A stretch of 48,417 nucleotides of DNA. Origin: Branchiostoma floridae (lineage: Eukaryota; Chordata; Leptocardii; Amphioxiformes; Branchiostomatidae). A program made the translations under genes and the position numbers. The stretch's first letter is position 1, and each line of letters starts with the position of its first letter. Location of the stretch: positions 22,569,496 through 22,617,912 of the forward strand of contig NC_049989.1 of NCBI RefSeq assembly GCF_000003815.2, in the 5' to 3' direction. Under the pieces are notes generated by a model. That model was not told where the DNA came from and ran no database searches. It saw only the letters and a program-made list of their open reading frames with translations. Shown here in pieces: positions 22,686-32,450 of this stretch.

Positions 22686-23284
22686 CTGTCAGAAATAAGA
22701 AAATCTAAACACTTCAAATCAAATCGGACAACTCTGGTGTACCCCCCCCCCCCATGTTAGCACAACCCCTCAGACGTGTTTATTTCCTCACGGAATCTTT
22801 AGGAATAACAGAGCACACAAGGACATTTGAAGGTCACCTCAAGGTCAAGTGTGGTTCATAAGGAGATCCCGGCAGACCTAAGGTGGATCGGAGGGGGCGT
22901 CTTCGGAAGGGTCTCGGTAAAGCCGGCCACTTAAGACGCCAGTCAAAACAGTCACGATTTGAGGGAAGCTGCTTAACCAATTAGCATTTAGACAGTTGCC
23001 CTGTCGGCCATCTTTAACTCACTACAACACACAAACCTGAGGTATGGGCTTCCAAATCAGTCTTATAAACATTCACGTTCTTCTGAATCACCCATCTTAT
23101 AAACCTACACGTTCTACCAAATCAATAGCCTTATCAACTGACAGTTCTCAGAATTAGGTACAGAATGCCTGCTCTATACTAATCCAACACTACCTCCAGT
23201 TTGTTTGTGAGTGCATACCAGTGTGTGAATGTCACAGAGTGTGCACGAAACGTCTCACCAACACCAAGATCTATCCAGCTTGAA

Positions 23285-23500
23285 TCGGACAGTGTGAATC
23301 GGCTGTGTGTGAATGTGAATGCGAGTGTGCATGTGAATGTGTGTGTGGGCATGTGTGTGTGTGTGCATGTGTGCGTGTGTGCATGTGTGCGAATGATTGT
23401 GTGTGTATGCGTGTATATGTGTGCATGCGCATGTGCGAATGATTGTGTGTGTATGCGTGTATGTATGTATGTGTGTGCGTGTGCGAATGAACGTGCGTGC
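23285..23500. repeat. TGTG/CATGTG simple repeat
   Basis: GTGTGTGCATGTGTGCG and GAATGATTGTGTGTGTATGCG units, beginning about 35 bp downstream of the linker-exon donor (minus sense). Confidence 0.93.
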
Positions 23501-23533
23501 AGGAAGAAGTTAGGAAGAGAAACCCACTCTCAC

Positions 23534-23630
23534 CGAGATCCGGCCAGGTTCCGAAGGCGCCCCGGGCGCGGCCGCGGGCCGACCCCGGCGGGAACATCAC
23601 CTCCTTCGGCTGAGCTTTCTTACACTCCAC
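23534..23630 (-). CDS. Msi: Musashi exon: end of RRM2 and linker
   Basis: 97-bp exon, phase 0 in and 1 out, reading VECKKAQPKEVMFPPG then SARGRARGAFGTWPDL. VECKKAQPKEVM is the signature end of RRM2 in Musashi proteins, followed by the RGRARG basic stretch. Vertebrate proteins continue with a LPYTMDAF-type segment; here it is AFGTWPDL, so the match fades at that point. The acceptor is CCCCCCAG|GTGGAG and the donor is CTCG|GTGAGAG. The exon is strongly GC-rich relative to its surroundings. A second copy of its acceptor plus the first bases of the exon lies 88 bp upstream in the transcript (23718). A TG-rich minisatellite starts about 35 bp inside the downstream intron. Confidence 0.94.
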
Positions 23631-23768
23631 CTGGGGGGACAAATAAGACGTCTTAGTTTTCTTGTCATTCCAAAATAGACTTTAGTTTTCTCAAGAAACA
23701 AGTTTTCTTCCACTCCACCTGAGGGGAAGCACAAGACGTCTTTAGTTTTCTTGTAATCCAAAATAGAC
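23631..23768 (-). repeat. Tandem duplication of a 3' splice site
   Basis: The stretch holding the acceptor and first bases of the linker exon (23617-23680) is repeated, slightly diverged, at 23703-23768. Shared landmarks are CACTCCACCTG, AAGACGTCTT, AGTTTTCTTGT and CCAAAATAGAC on the plus strand. The upstream copy keeps a good acceptor (CTTCCCCTCAG|GTGGAGTGG) at 23718. Confidence 0.88.
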
Positions 23769-24144
23769 ATCTTACGTTTAGGAAAGGTGTTAAATGTACA
23801 TGAACATATTCTATATAAAACATAGTGACATACATAACTTGCACACAGACTCTGCACCAACACAGGGTGATTCTTAACACAAAAATGGGAAATTGATAGT
23901 TTAATTTTCGCGGCTGACTCCAATTCTTACAGCACTGAAACACGACTAACTGTTGTTACTGAAACATTAACATCATAAGGCCTTCAGGCAAACACAAAGA
24001 TCTGTAATAAATTTTGATAATGAAGTTTTTTTGCCAACAAAGGAAACATTAGTTTGGTCTTGGTCCTTGTTTCTCAGTGATTGAACTGAGTTCTGTACTT
24101 AAATAAGAGCTCCAATGTAAAAGCACCCTTGTTCTGCATGGCAG

Positions 24145-24328
24145 GTCTTGAGAATGACAGGGAAATATTGAGAAAGAGAGGAAAGTCTTAAGTAAGACTG
24201 GGAAGTCTTGAAAATGGCAGGGAAATATTGAGAAAGAGAGAAAAGTCTTAAGAAAGTCTGGGAAGTCTTGAGAATGACAGGGAAATATTGAGAAAGAGAG
24301 GAAAGTCTTAAGAAAGTCTGGGAAGACG
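24145..24328. repeat. 60-bp minisatellite, 3 units
   Basis: GTCTTGAGAATGACAGGGAA, ATATTGAGAAAGAGAGGAAA, then GTCTTAAGAAAGTCTGGGAA. It ends exactly where the 24331 transposon copy begins. Confidence 0.95.
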
Positions 24329-24330
24329 TA

Positions 24331-24918
24331 CCGTATATTCTCGAATAAAGTACGCACCCCAATTAAAGTACGCACCCCTGATTTTGGACAAGTCTTAGAC
24401 AGATCTTTGGGACTGAAAGGTAAAATGGAAAAACTCAAATAAAGTACGCACCCCTTCTCCACCAGTTTTGAACAGACCTTTAACTAAATAAATTCGAATT
24501 TATGATGTTTTCCCCAGGTCATTTTGCATAAAATAACCTGGGTTTACACTGTCATTGTCTCTATAAACTTGTGAATTGCCTGCTGCAAATTATAAAAATC
24601 ACTGAGAACTGGTAGAACAAATCAGGCAAAACCAGTTGTACAAGTCAAAGTCACTAACTCAAAAGGATTGTATGCAAATGCCACTGTTAATATGTAAATC
24701 ATGTTAAGACAATTTCTTTGTTTCATGTTTAGACAACTTCAATGTTTTGAAACATTACTAGAAGTGTAGCTCCACCTTGCTTTATTTTAGGCTTTTCTTA
24801 CCATTTATCTGTGCAGTAACCTCAAATAAAGTACGCACCCCAACTTTGGCAACAACTTGTAGCACCTTTTCAATTTTGAAAAGTTAAAAAAGTGCGTACT
24901 TTATTCGAGAATATACGG
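24331..24918 (+). mobile_element. TA-flanked inverted-repeat DNA element, copy 1 (588 bp)
   Basis: Starts TA|CCGTATATTCTCGAATAAAG and ends CTTTATTCGAGAATATACGG|TA, near-perfect 29-bp inverted ends flanked by TA. Inside, AAAGTACGCACCCC recurs at about 24347, 24366, 24441 and 24826 in one direction, with the opposite orientation only in the right end. The repeats carry AATAAA. No transposase is visible. A TA flank is typical of the Tc1/mariner/pogo superfamily; that placement is inferred. A second copy is at 47056-48172. Confidence 0.88.
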
Positions 24919-25014
24919 TAGTCAACTGACAACAGTAACTACGCGAAGACCACTTGAAACCTCGATTCCATTTGTATTGACTTTGACAGCAGGGGATGAA
25001 CTCTACCCTGCTCT

Positions 25015-25368
25015 GGAACGCTGGTGTGAGACCTGCTCAGCTGGGAGTAGTACGGCTCAGAAACGTTGGTGTGAGTCCTACTCAGCTGGGAATGGTGCAG
25101 TTAACGTTGGTGTGAGACCTGCTCTGCTGGGAATGGTGCAGTTAACATTGGTGTGAGGCCTACTCAGCTGGGAATGGTTCGGCTGAGGAACGTTGGTGTG
25201 AGGCCTGCTCAGCTGGGAATGGTTCGGCTGAGGAACGTTGGTGTGAGAACTGCTCAGCTGGGAATGGTACGGCTCAGGAACGCTAGTGTGAGGCCTGCTC
25301 AACTGGGAATGGTACAGCTCAGGAACATTGGTATGAGACTGCTCAGCTGGGAATGGAACGCCTCGGTG
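25015..25368. repeat. About 44-bp minisatellite, 8 units
   Basis: CTCAGCTGGGAATGGTTCGG, CTGAGGAACGTTGGTGTGAG, GCCTG. Confidence 0.94.
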
Positions 25369-26425
25369 CATCCCTGACGCAGCCAGTTTGAACACTTAAT
25401 TACCGTCGGTCAGAGGTGGCACAGCGGCAGTGGGGAGTCCAAAATTATTTCCTTGGCCGTTAATTAATTGGAACCTTCATAATTACATCATCAAACCAAG
25501 GGCAGAGAACCGCTGAACCTGAGCGCACATTGCTTCCCGAGATGGGGCTACCAGGGGAGTGGAGAGGGGACAGCAGATACACGTACATACAGGACTTGTG
25601 GACAGAAGGGTGAAGTTTCCGTCCATCCTAACAAGAAAATTAACCGTCCTGAGACGGAGCGACAGTCCTAGAGACAGGCCCGGTGGAAACCTCCTGTACA
25701 GCAGAAATAAGCACTCTGAAATAACCCACAACATAACTAACGTCCCCAGTAGCACAGCAGCTACATGACGTTTTCACCACGGTGACCACAGTTCCAGTCA
25801 GACATGTTCAGGTACCCTGTCCTGGGAGAGTTGTACAACCACCTGGCACAACAAAATGGGAGAGTTGTACAGTCACCTGGCACAACAAAATAAAATCGAT
25901 GCACAGTGAGGTGCGATCGGAGCCTTCTATAGTTTCACTGATGTTGGCTCCTATCACTCGAAACCACTCAAAAGCTTAACAACTTACACAAACTATTTCA
26001 TCAGGACTGCCCTCCAATACATTTTGTACAGGCCCCCCTCCTATGCCCCCCCATCCCCCAGTACACCCCCCTGCTGCCCCCCCTGCCCCCCCCATTAAAT
26101 GGCCGATGTTATCCTGAAGGACACGTCCCCCACTGCAGACCAAGGTCATAATGGCGTCCCTGGTGAATAGAATCCATTGATCGTCAGAGACAGAAGCTGT
26201 GATGCTACCCACGATGCATCACCGGATTACAAACCAGATAGGATAGATGTCATTCCTTTCTCGCTTCACTCGTGTCTTCATGGAATAAAAGCTACAATGG
26301 AACCCACAACGTATCAGTAGCACTGGATTATAAATAAGATAGGATAGATGCTGTTCCTTTTCTCGCTTCACTCTGTATTCAGCTCGATTCAGGGATGGAA
26401 AACGTTTTCATCAGGCGTCCGTGTG
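25369..26425. other. Intron, no gene seen
   Basis: Contains TTAATTAATTGG and TAATTAC cores at 25396-25490, a 35-bp two-copy repeat of GGGAGAGTTGTACA ... CACCTGGCACAACAAAAT at 25826-25892, and a C-rich stretch at 26030-26095. Open frames here were not recognisable. Confidence 0.5.
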
Positions 26426-26770
26426 CAGGGCTGGAAATACTGGGTGCATGCCCAGGTGCACCCAAAATTGGAGCTGTGCACCCAATTATTTTCTGTGGGT
26501 GCACAGGTGCACCCAAATATTTTCTTAGGTTTATGTATGTAAAGATATCGAGTATACTAGTATACATCATATTCTTGACATCTAAGTGTTAGAAAGATAA
26601 TAAAAATGCCTGTCATAGTACTTGATGAAAACATAACTAAGTTTTGTTATCAGGTTTTTCTGACATTCTACTTAAATCTAAGTGGTGCACCCAAAAATTT
26701 TTTGGTGCACCCAATTTTTTAAGCTGGGTGCACCAGTGCACCTAATCCCAAAAATGAATTTCGAGCCCTG
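26426..26770. mobile_element. Dispersed CAGGGCT element, copy 2 (345 bp)
   Basis: Begins CAGGGCTGGAAATACTGGG and ends GAATTTCGAGCCCTG. It closely matches copy 1 at 14813, including GTGCACCCAAAATTGGA, the ATTCTTGACATCTAAGTGTT stretch and GCACCCAAAAATTTTTTGGT. It carries an extra tandem GTGCACCC block. Confidence 0.75.
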
Positions 26771-27191
26771 GTGTGGTAAACGATATCAGCCATGAAGGCC
26801 ATCATATTTGACACAACATTTGATCTTAAAGTAGTAGTACTAGTATATTGGATATTGGAATTTTCTTTCACACAACCAGTTTTCTGCACCTTAACTTGAT
26901 GGTTTTATGTCTGAGGTAGCGTTCAAGAATGTTTGCATGGATTGTCTGTGAATGTTGGCAGGTGTTGAAACGATCAGATTCTGGGCCCCCTAGCAACCTT
27001 CTCTGGTACTGTAGCAAAACTTGCAGCTCGGCATACATCTTATCAGGGTTGTTAAGACGTGTTTGGGGAGGAGGTTATCAAGGACCAGTCCAGAAAGCTG
27101 CCTGCAGCTCAAAGATATTAACTTTGGGCAGGACAAATTACAACCACTGGTGCTGGGAACTTTCCTGTTAACTTGCCTTTGACATTTCTGT

Positions 27192-28014
27192 CAGTGGAGT
27201 GGTACAACCTGCCCTACCCTTATCTAAGTGGTACGACCCATTCACCCCCAACCAGAGTCGTTCAACCTGTCTAATCCTTATCACCTCCCCTGATAGGAGT
27301 GGTACAGCCTGCCCTCCCCCCTGATAGGAGTGGTACAGCCTGCCCTCCCCCCTGATAGGAGTGGTACAGCCTGCCGTCCCCTGATCAGAGTGGTACAGCC
27401 TGCCGTCCCCTGATCAGAGTGGTACAGCCTGCCCTCCCCTGACTGGAGTGGTACAACCTGCCGTCCCCTGATCAGAATGGTACAGCCTGCCCTCCCCTGA
27501 TCAGAATGGTACAGCCTGCCCTCCCCTGATCAGAGTGGTACAACCTGCCCTCCCCTGATCAGAGTGGTACAGCCTGCCTTCCCCCCTGATAGGAGTGGGT
27601 CAGCCTGCCCTCCCCTTATCAGAATGGTACAGCCTGCCCTGCCCTCCCCTGATCAGAGTGGTACAACCTGCCCTCCTCTGATCAGAATGGTACAGCCTGC
27701 CCTCCCCTGATCGGAGTGGTACAGCCTGCCCTCCCCTGATCGGAGTGGTACAACCTGCCCTCCCCTGATCGGAGTGGTACAGCCTGCCCTCCCCTGATCA
27801 GAGTGGTACAGCCTGCCCCCCCTATCAGAATGGTACAGCCTGCCCTCCCCTATCAAAATGGTACAGCCTGCCCTCCCCTATCAGAGTGGTACAGCCTGCC
27901 CCCCCCATCAGAATGGTACAGCCTGCCCTCCCCTGATCAGAGTGGTACAGCCTGCCCTCCCCTGATCAGAGTGGTACAACCTGCCCCCCCTATCAGAATG
28001 GTACAGCCTGCCCA
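27192..28014. repeat. 28- to 31-bp minisatellite, about 27 units
   Basis: GATCAGAGTGGTACAGCCTG followed by CCCTCCCCT, with variants TATCAGAATGG and GATAGGAGTGG. Confidence 0.96.
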
Positions 28015-28930
28015 TCATCTCCCTTTGATGTCTTGAGACAAGATTCCCAAGAAGCCGCGGATCTCAGACTGCAGTGGGAGGAAGAAAGCGTGAGAAAGAT
28101 TCCTTCCCTGATAGTTTCCTGCAAGATTAAACCCTGCAGCATCTTAGACTTAATAACGATCTTGGAGCCTCCTTCAGTCATCATACATCACGCCGAGACG
28201 TCTCCGCAACGCCTCAAGGGCACAGAAATACGCGGGAGCCGGTCCTGGGTCCTGGGGCGGTTTGCTGAGCTTGTAGAGATGTTCCTGTCATAACTTCACA
28301 CAGGAGCTGCACAGATATACCCACTGTACACTATAGATATACCAAAGTATACACTATAGACATACCCACTATATACTATAGATATACCCACTATATTCTA
28401 TATACTATAATCACAGAATCCTTTCTGGGTTCTCTGCTAATCACAGAGATCACCTTACCAGTCCTAACTACACCTCAGAGGAGCATGAGAGTTTTACCTT
28501 CTTTACAGCACCCATCCTAACTAATGATTCCTCTCATCTGTCTCCCCCGGCAACCGTCTCCCCTGGCAACCGTCTCCCCCGGCAACACCCAGATGCTGAT
28601 ATAAGATGTTTCTACACGTCATAACTTTTCTAATAGCTGCACAGACATCGCAAATGTCTCCCTCTTCACACACGGAGCTGATATCACTTCACTTCTCTGA
28701 GTTTTGACAAATGAAGTTTGTTCCAGTTTTCCCACCCAATCAGGACACAAACTCATCACAGAAAATGTTCCTGGCGGATCCCGACAAGTTTGTTGTGCTG
28801 TAATGAACCGGAGTTGCTCCGGGGTAGAAAACATGGTGGTGGGAAATCCCAAACGGCAGAGATAGTCGCCCTGACAACTATCACCGTGACAACCATCTCC
28901 CTGTTCTCCTCTAAGAACATCTGCCATCTG
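28015..28930. other. Intron, minor repeats, no gene seen
   Basis: ATAGATATACCCACTATA repeats at 28305-28400 and three units of GGCAACCGTCTCCCC at 28548-28586. An 86-codon plus-strand open frame starting at 28033 was not recognisable. Confidence 0.5.
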
Positions 28931-29160
28931 GCAGTGGCTGGGGAGTTTCCGAAGTCTCTCCAAGCAGACGTTAGGGGACTGTTTCAGGTCTGTCCAAGCA
29001 GAGGTTAGGGGGAGTTTCAGGTCTCTCCAAGCAGAGGTTAGGAGGTTGGGGGGGGGGGGGGTCAGGTCTCTCCAAGCAGAAGTTAGGGGGGTGTTTCAGG
29101 TCTCTCCAAGCAGAGGTTAGGTGGGTGTTTAAGGTCTCCAAGCAGACGTTAGGGGAGTGT
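28930..29160. repeat. About 36-bp minisatellite, 6 units
   Basis: TCAGGTCTCTCCAAGCAGAG followed by GTTAGGGGGAGTTT, with a G run at 29049-29060. Confidence 0.93.
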
Positions 29161-29655
29161 ATCAGGGTTTATTTCCAGGCAGATGATAGGCTCTGGCTGG
29201 TTTTTGGTGTCTTTTAGGTGTTTTTGCCAAGCTTTCCACTTTATTTTTTGTCCAACAACAAAAAGAAAACCTAACAAATAGAAAGCCTGACATAACCCAG
29301 CGTGCGCGCTTTTGCTTGGACTAGAGTCTGTACATGTGTATATGTGTGGTGCTGTGTACACCCAGTATATCCCGTACGGTGCCCTGTACATGTGTATATG
29401 GGTCATGATAATGTATGAAAGATGGAGAGGCACCCCGACTGCCAGCTGTGCCACCCCGAGGAGTGAGTTATTAGATTCGGGTTGTTTCCCGCGATCTGTC
29501 ATGGTGACGCCGGCTCGAGTCGCGGAGTGGGACGCTGCGAAGGGTCCTGCTCTTTTCCCAGCCCAACACTGGGACATGCAGGAAAACTTCTCTCCCTGTA
29601 CACCACACTGGACACATGTACATGGCACCACACAGGACACACTGGTGCATAATCA

Positions 29656-29970
29656 TGGGCTTTTCTGCACCCAAGATTGGAACTTTGCACTGATTTTTTA
29701 CGTAGATGCAAAGGTGAACCTTTATTTATGTGTGAGGTTACATTAATCTGTGAAGTTAGATATATAAAGGTATCATTGTGGAGCTTACTTTTTACATTTG
29801 AGTTTCACAAACAAGAAAACCTTTGCTGTTTTACTTGCTTCTTTGTTTTTCTTAAGTCAGCTGAGAATTAATCTATTTCATGACGTGCACCCTACATTTT
29901 CTCTGTGCACCTAAAACCTTAGGGTAGGTGCACTTATGTACTAGTACTTATTCCGGAAAATGAATTTGGA
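29656..29970. mobile_element. Diverged CAGGGCT-family element
   Basis: Shares TGCACCCAAGATTGGAAC and a GTGCACCTAAAA ... GTGCACTTATG ... GGAAAATGAATTT tail with copies 1 and 2, but the terminal repeats are eroded. Confidence 0.45.
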
Positions 29971-31117
29971 GGACTTTCATCTTTCAAAATCCCAGAGTGA
30001 TCACCTCCTAATATGGTAATAAAGCTGAACGGTGTTTATATGATAACAAGCGGAAATTACTGGGAAAGTTTGTTATGTTTACAGATATCAAATACCCAGA
30101 GTATCATTCAAAGCCTGGCTGATTACGCAACAATGAGACAGGAATCTCAGCCATTAGCGAATAGAATTATTTATAAGGGTTTCTAAATTCGTCAAAGTAA
30201 ACATGCTTTTAAAAGATCATATTTCGGTAATTCTGGGAAAGTCTGGATACGTTCACGCCAAGGTAATAAACACCAATCATTCACAAAATGGTGCCGGTTT
30301 CAAATTACATCCTTGTCGCCTTGATGGGTTATTTTCAGGGATGATGACATTATAGTGATGTTACCAATGACAACTTTTATACAGCCGAAATTCATTTTTT
30401 AAAATAGCACAAGTGCACGGAGTCAAAGTCAAGGGCGTTGACTATATAAAAGGCTGTGATTTTAACAGAAAAAATTCCTCAAATTCATCACTCATGTTAA
30501 GAACTTTCCTTCACATTGTGAATCTAAAACACACTTAGTCGTCAGATTTCAGTCCACTATGAAAAGCTAGATGTGAGGTTTTCATGTAGACTTTGTGGTG
30601 GAAATTACAAACGCATCTTCCCTGGCCTGACTTTGGTTTGCAGGATAATGTGGACTTGTCTGGTGCAGGCTTTCATGTAACCAGTGCAAGGCCTCATGGG
30701 GGGAGCGTTATCCATGTATTTGGAGGGTCAAGGTCGGATAATATCAGAGAGTTATCAAAGAAATATGGTTCAGACTGCTTTCTCTGAGAGTATTGGAGTT
30801 GAACACACAGCTAATAGCAAAACTAGTGTACTAGCCCCCTGCTGTAGTGGCCATGTGTGGCCCAAGGGCTAAAGATACGGAGATGGGCACCGCCACTATA
30901 CACCAAAGGTGTGGCAAGGATTTATCATGAAGGGAACACATGTACACAGGGCAGACATTCCCATCATTGTAGGAAATTTGTATACAGGGCAGAAATTTCT
31001 CCTAGATATGTTGTCGTTTTTGTTGTTTCTTAAGTAGTGCCTAGTAGCACATTCATGTAGGGCAGCAAATTTCTGCAGCAGGGTATATCTTTGTAAGGAG
31101 AGGATCCTACGAAATAC
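29971..31117. other. Intron, no gene seen
   Basis: AT-rich, mostly unique. No exon with the required phase 0-0 was found. Confidence 0.5.
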
Positions 31118-31510
31118 CTGTACACACGGCAGAGATGCTTATAGAAATATGTGTACAGGGCAGAGATGCACATAGGGAATATGTGTACAGGGCAGAGATG
31201 TCCATACAAACATGTGTACAGGGCAGAGATGTCCATACAAACATGTGTACAGGGCAGAGATGTCCATAGGGAATATGTGTACAGGGCAGAGATGCACATA
31301 GAAATGTGTACAGGGCAGAGATGCCCATAGAAATGTGTACAGGGCAGAGATGCCCATAGGGAATATGTGTACAGGGCAGAGATGCCCATAGGGAATATGT
31401 GTACAGGGCAGAGATGCACATAGGGAATATGTGTACAGGGCAGAGATGCCCATAGGGAATATGTGTACAGGGCAGAGATGCCCATAGGGAACATGTGTAC
31501 AGGGCAGAGA
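31118..31510. repeat. 28- to 34-bp minisatellite abutting RRM2 donor
   Basis: About 13 units of ACAGGGCAGAGATGCCCATA followed by GGGAATATGTGT. The last unit merges with the 5' splice site of the 31516-31598 exon (intron starts GTGAGTCTCTGCCC). Confidence 0.96.
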
Positions 31511-31515
31511 CTCAC

Positions 31516-31598
31516 CATCTTGTTGTTGATCTCATGGAAGTGGATGTCGCACACCTTGTCCACGATGTCTTCGCTCTCGAATGTTACAAACCCAAAAC
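31516..31598 (-). CDS. Msi: Musashi exon: second half of RRM2
   Basis: 83-bp exon encoding, after a split Gly codon, [20 protein letters not shown] and then HEINNKM. It contains the RNP1 core GFGFVTF (beta-3), helix alpha-2 and the start of beta-4 of RRM2, and matches Musashi almost residue for residue. The aromatic residues of RNP1 are the RNA-stacking positions in this fold. The acceptor is CACAG behind a (GTTT)n tract at about 31600-31622; the donor is ATG|GTGAGT at 31515. Phase is 1 in and 0 out, so it joins directly to VECKK in the next exon. Oddity: the donor is fused to a 32-bp minisatellite (31118-31510), and the reading frame continues open through it. Confidence 0.95.
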
Positions 31599-32164
31599 CT
31601 GTGAAACAAACAAACAAACAAACAAGAAGATAAACAAACATGCAAACACAATATTTATCTTCAACTACTGAGCGCCACAGAAGTATAACAACTTACTACA
31701 AAATAGGATCCTATAAACTCTTTATAATGAATCAATGCCATCCGAAAATGGGTTCCAATATCAAGCAACAAACTTAGAATCCATGCATTTTAGAGTAGTA
31801 CATTTTCCATTCAGGTTTTATCACTCTATAGATGTGGTGAGTGAGTGCGGGTGCTTCTGTGAGAATGTGTGTGGACGTGTGTGCATTTCTGTGTGTATGT
31901 GTGCATGTTTGTTAGTGTGTGTGTATATCTTTGTGTGTGTGCATGTGTACACCCATCTTTAACCACAGAAATGACCCGAGTATCTCCAGTATAACCCAGA
32001 GTTGTTTACACCAGTGGCCAGCTCTGCGCCGATGTCTCAGTTTTACCACCAGATTTTAGGGCTTTAGTTCCCGTAACCCGCACCTTTTACGGGAGCCGGG
32101 TTATAGCGGATCAGTTTTGCGGCAGGCTTTCAGCGCCGTGACCTCGCCGTTACCGCCTTTATGC
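31599..32164. other. Intron; simple repeats
   Basis: (CAAA)n next to the RRM2 acceptor (31603-31635) and a GTGTGT-rich tract at 31840-31955. No exon seen. Confidence 0.55.
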
Positions 32165-32450
32165 ACCTCCGTATGAGACCAGCGGGACCCTTGCTGGGAA
32201 AAGGGAATTATTTACAGCCGAACGTCTTTATTTCTGTGTTTTATGGTCTCACATAACAGTTTCCAACAGCTCCATGGGGAGAAGGCATTGTGGGACACTG
32301 TTGAACCACCTCCGTATGAGACCAGCGGGACCCATGGTGGGAAAAGGAATTATTTACAGCCCAACGTCTTTATTTCCGTGTTTTATGGTCTCACACAACA
32401 GTTCCTAACAGCACACCAGGGAGGATGCATCGTGGGATTGTTGACCCACA
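32165..32450. repeat. 143-bp tandem duplication
   Basis: ACCTCCGTATGAGACCAGCG starts at 32165 and again at 32308, with GGAATTATTTACAGC, AACGTCTTTATTTC and TTTTATGGTCTCACA in the same order. Confidence 0.92.

Larger units (their letters stand above)
69..31598 (-). other. Msi: Musashi gene, partial (RRM2 second half to tail exons)
   Basis: Span of the recognised part of a Musashi-type RNA-binding protein gene, transcribed right to left. Family knowledge: Musashi proteins bind UAG-containing mRNA 3' UTRs through two N-terminal RRMs and control translation in neural and other progenitor cells; the tail recruits partners such as poly(A)-binding protein. Seen here: six exons (31516-31598, 23534-23630, 8417-8467, 4081-4152, 2950-3036, 69-230) with GT-AG borders and compatible phases (0,1,1,1,1). 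Introns are about 7.9, 15.1, 4.3, 1.0 and 2.7 kb. RRM1 and the first half of RRM2 are missing (upstream, or in the 38756-39149 gap) and the C-terminal exons lie left of base 1. MSI1 versus MSI2 assignment is not meaningful for an invertebrate orthologue. Confidence 0.92.

Noticed and set aside
24049-24462. 137-codon minus-strand frame
   Set aside because: Runs through the 60-bp minisatellite and into the end of the transposon; no recognisable domain.
27653-28036. Repetitive open frames on both strands
   Set aside because: Part of the 28- to 31-bp minisatellite.
29149-29640. 163-codon minus-strand frame, with an ATG in good context near 29503
   Set aside because: No domain recognised, no convincing donor to reach the next Musashi exon; overlapped by other frames on both strands.
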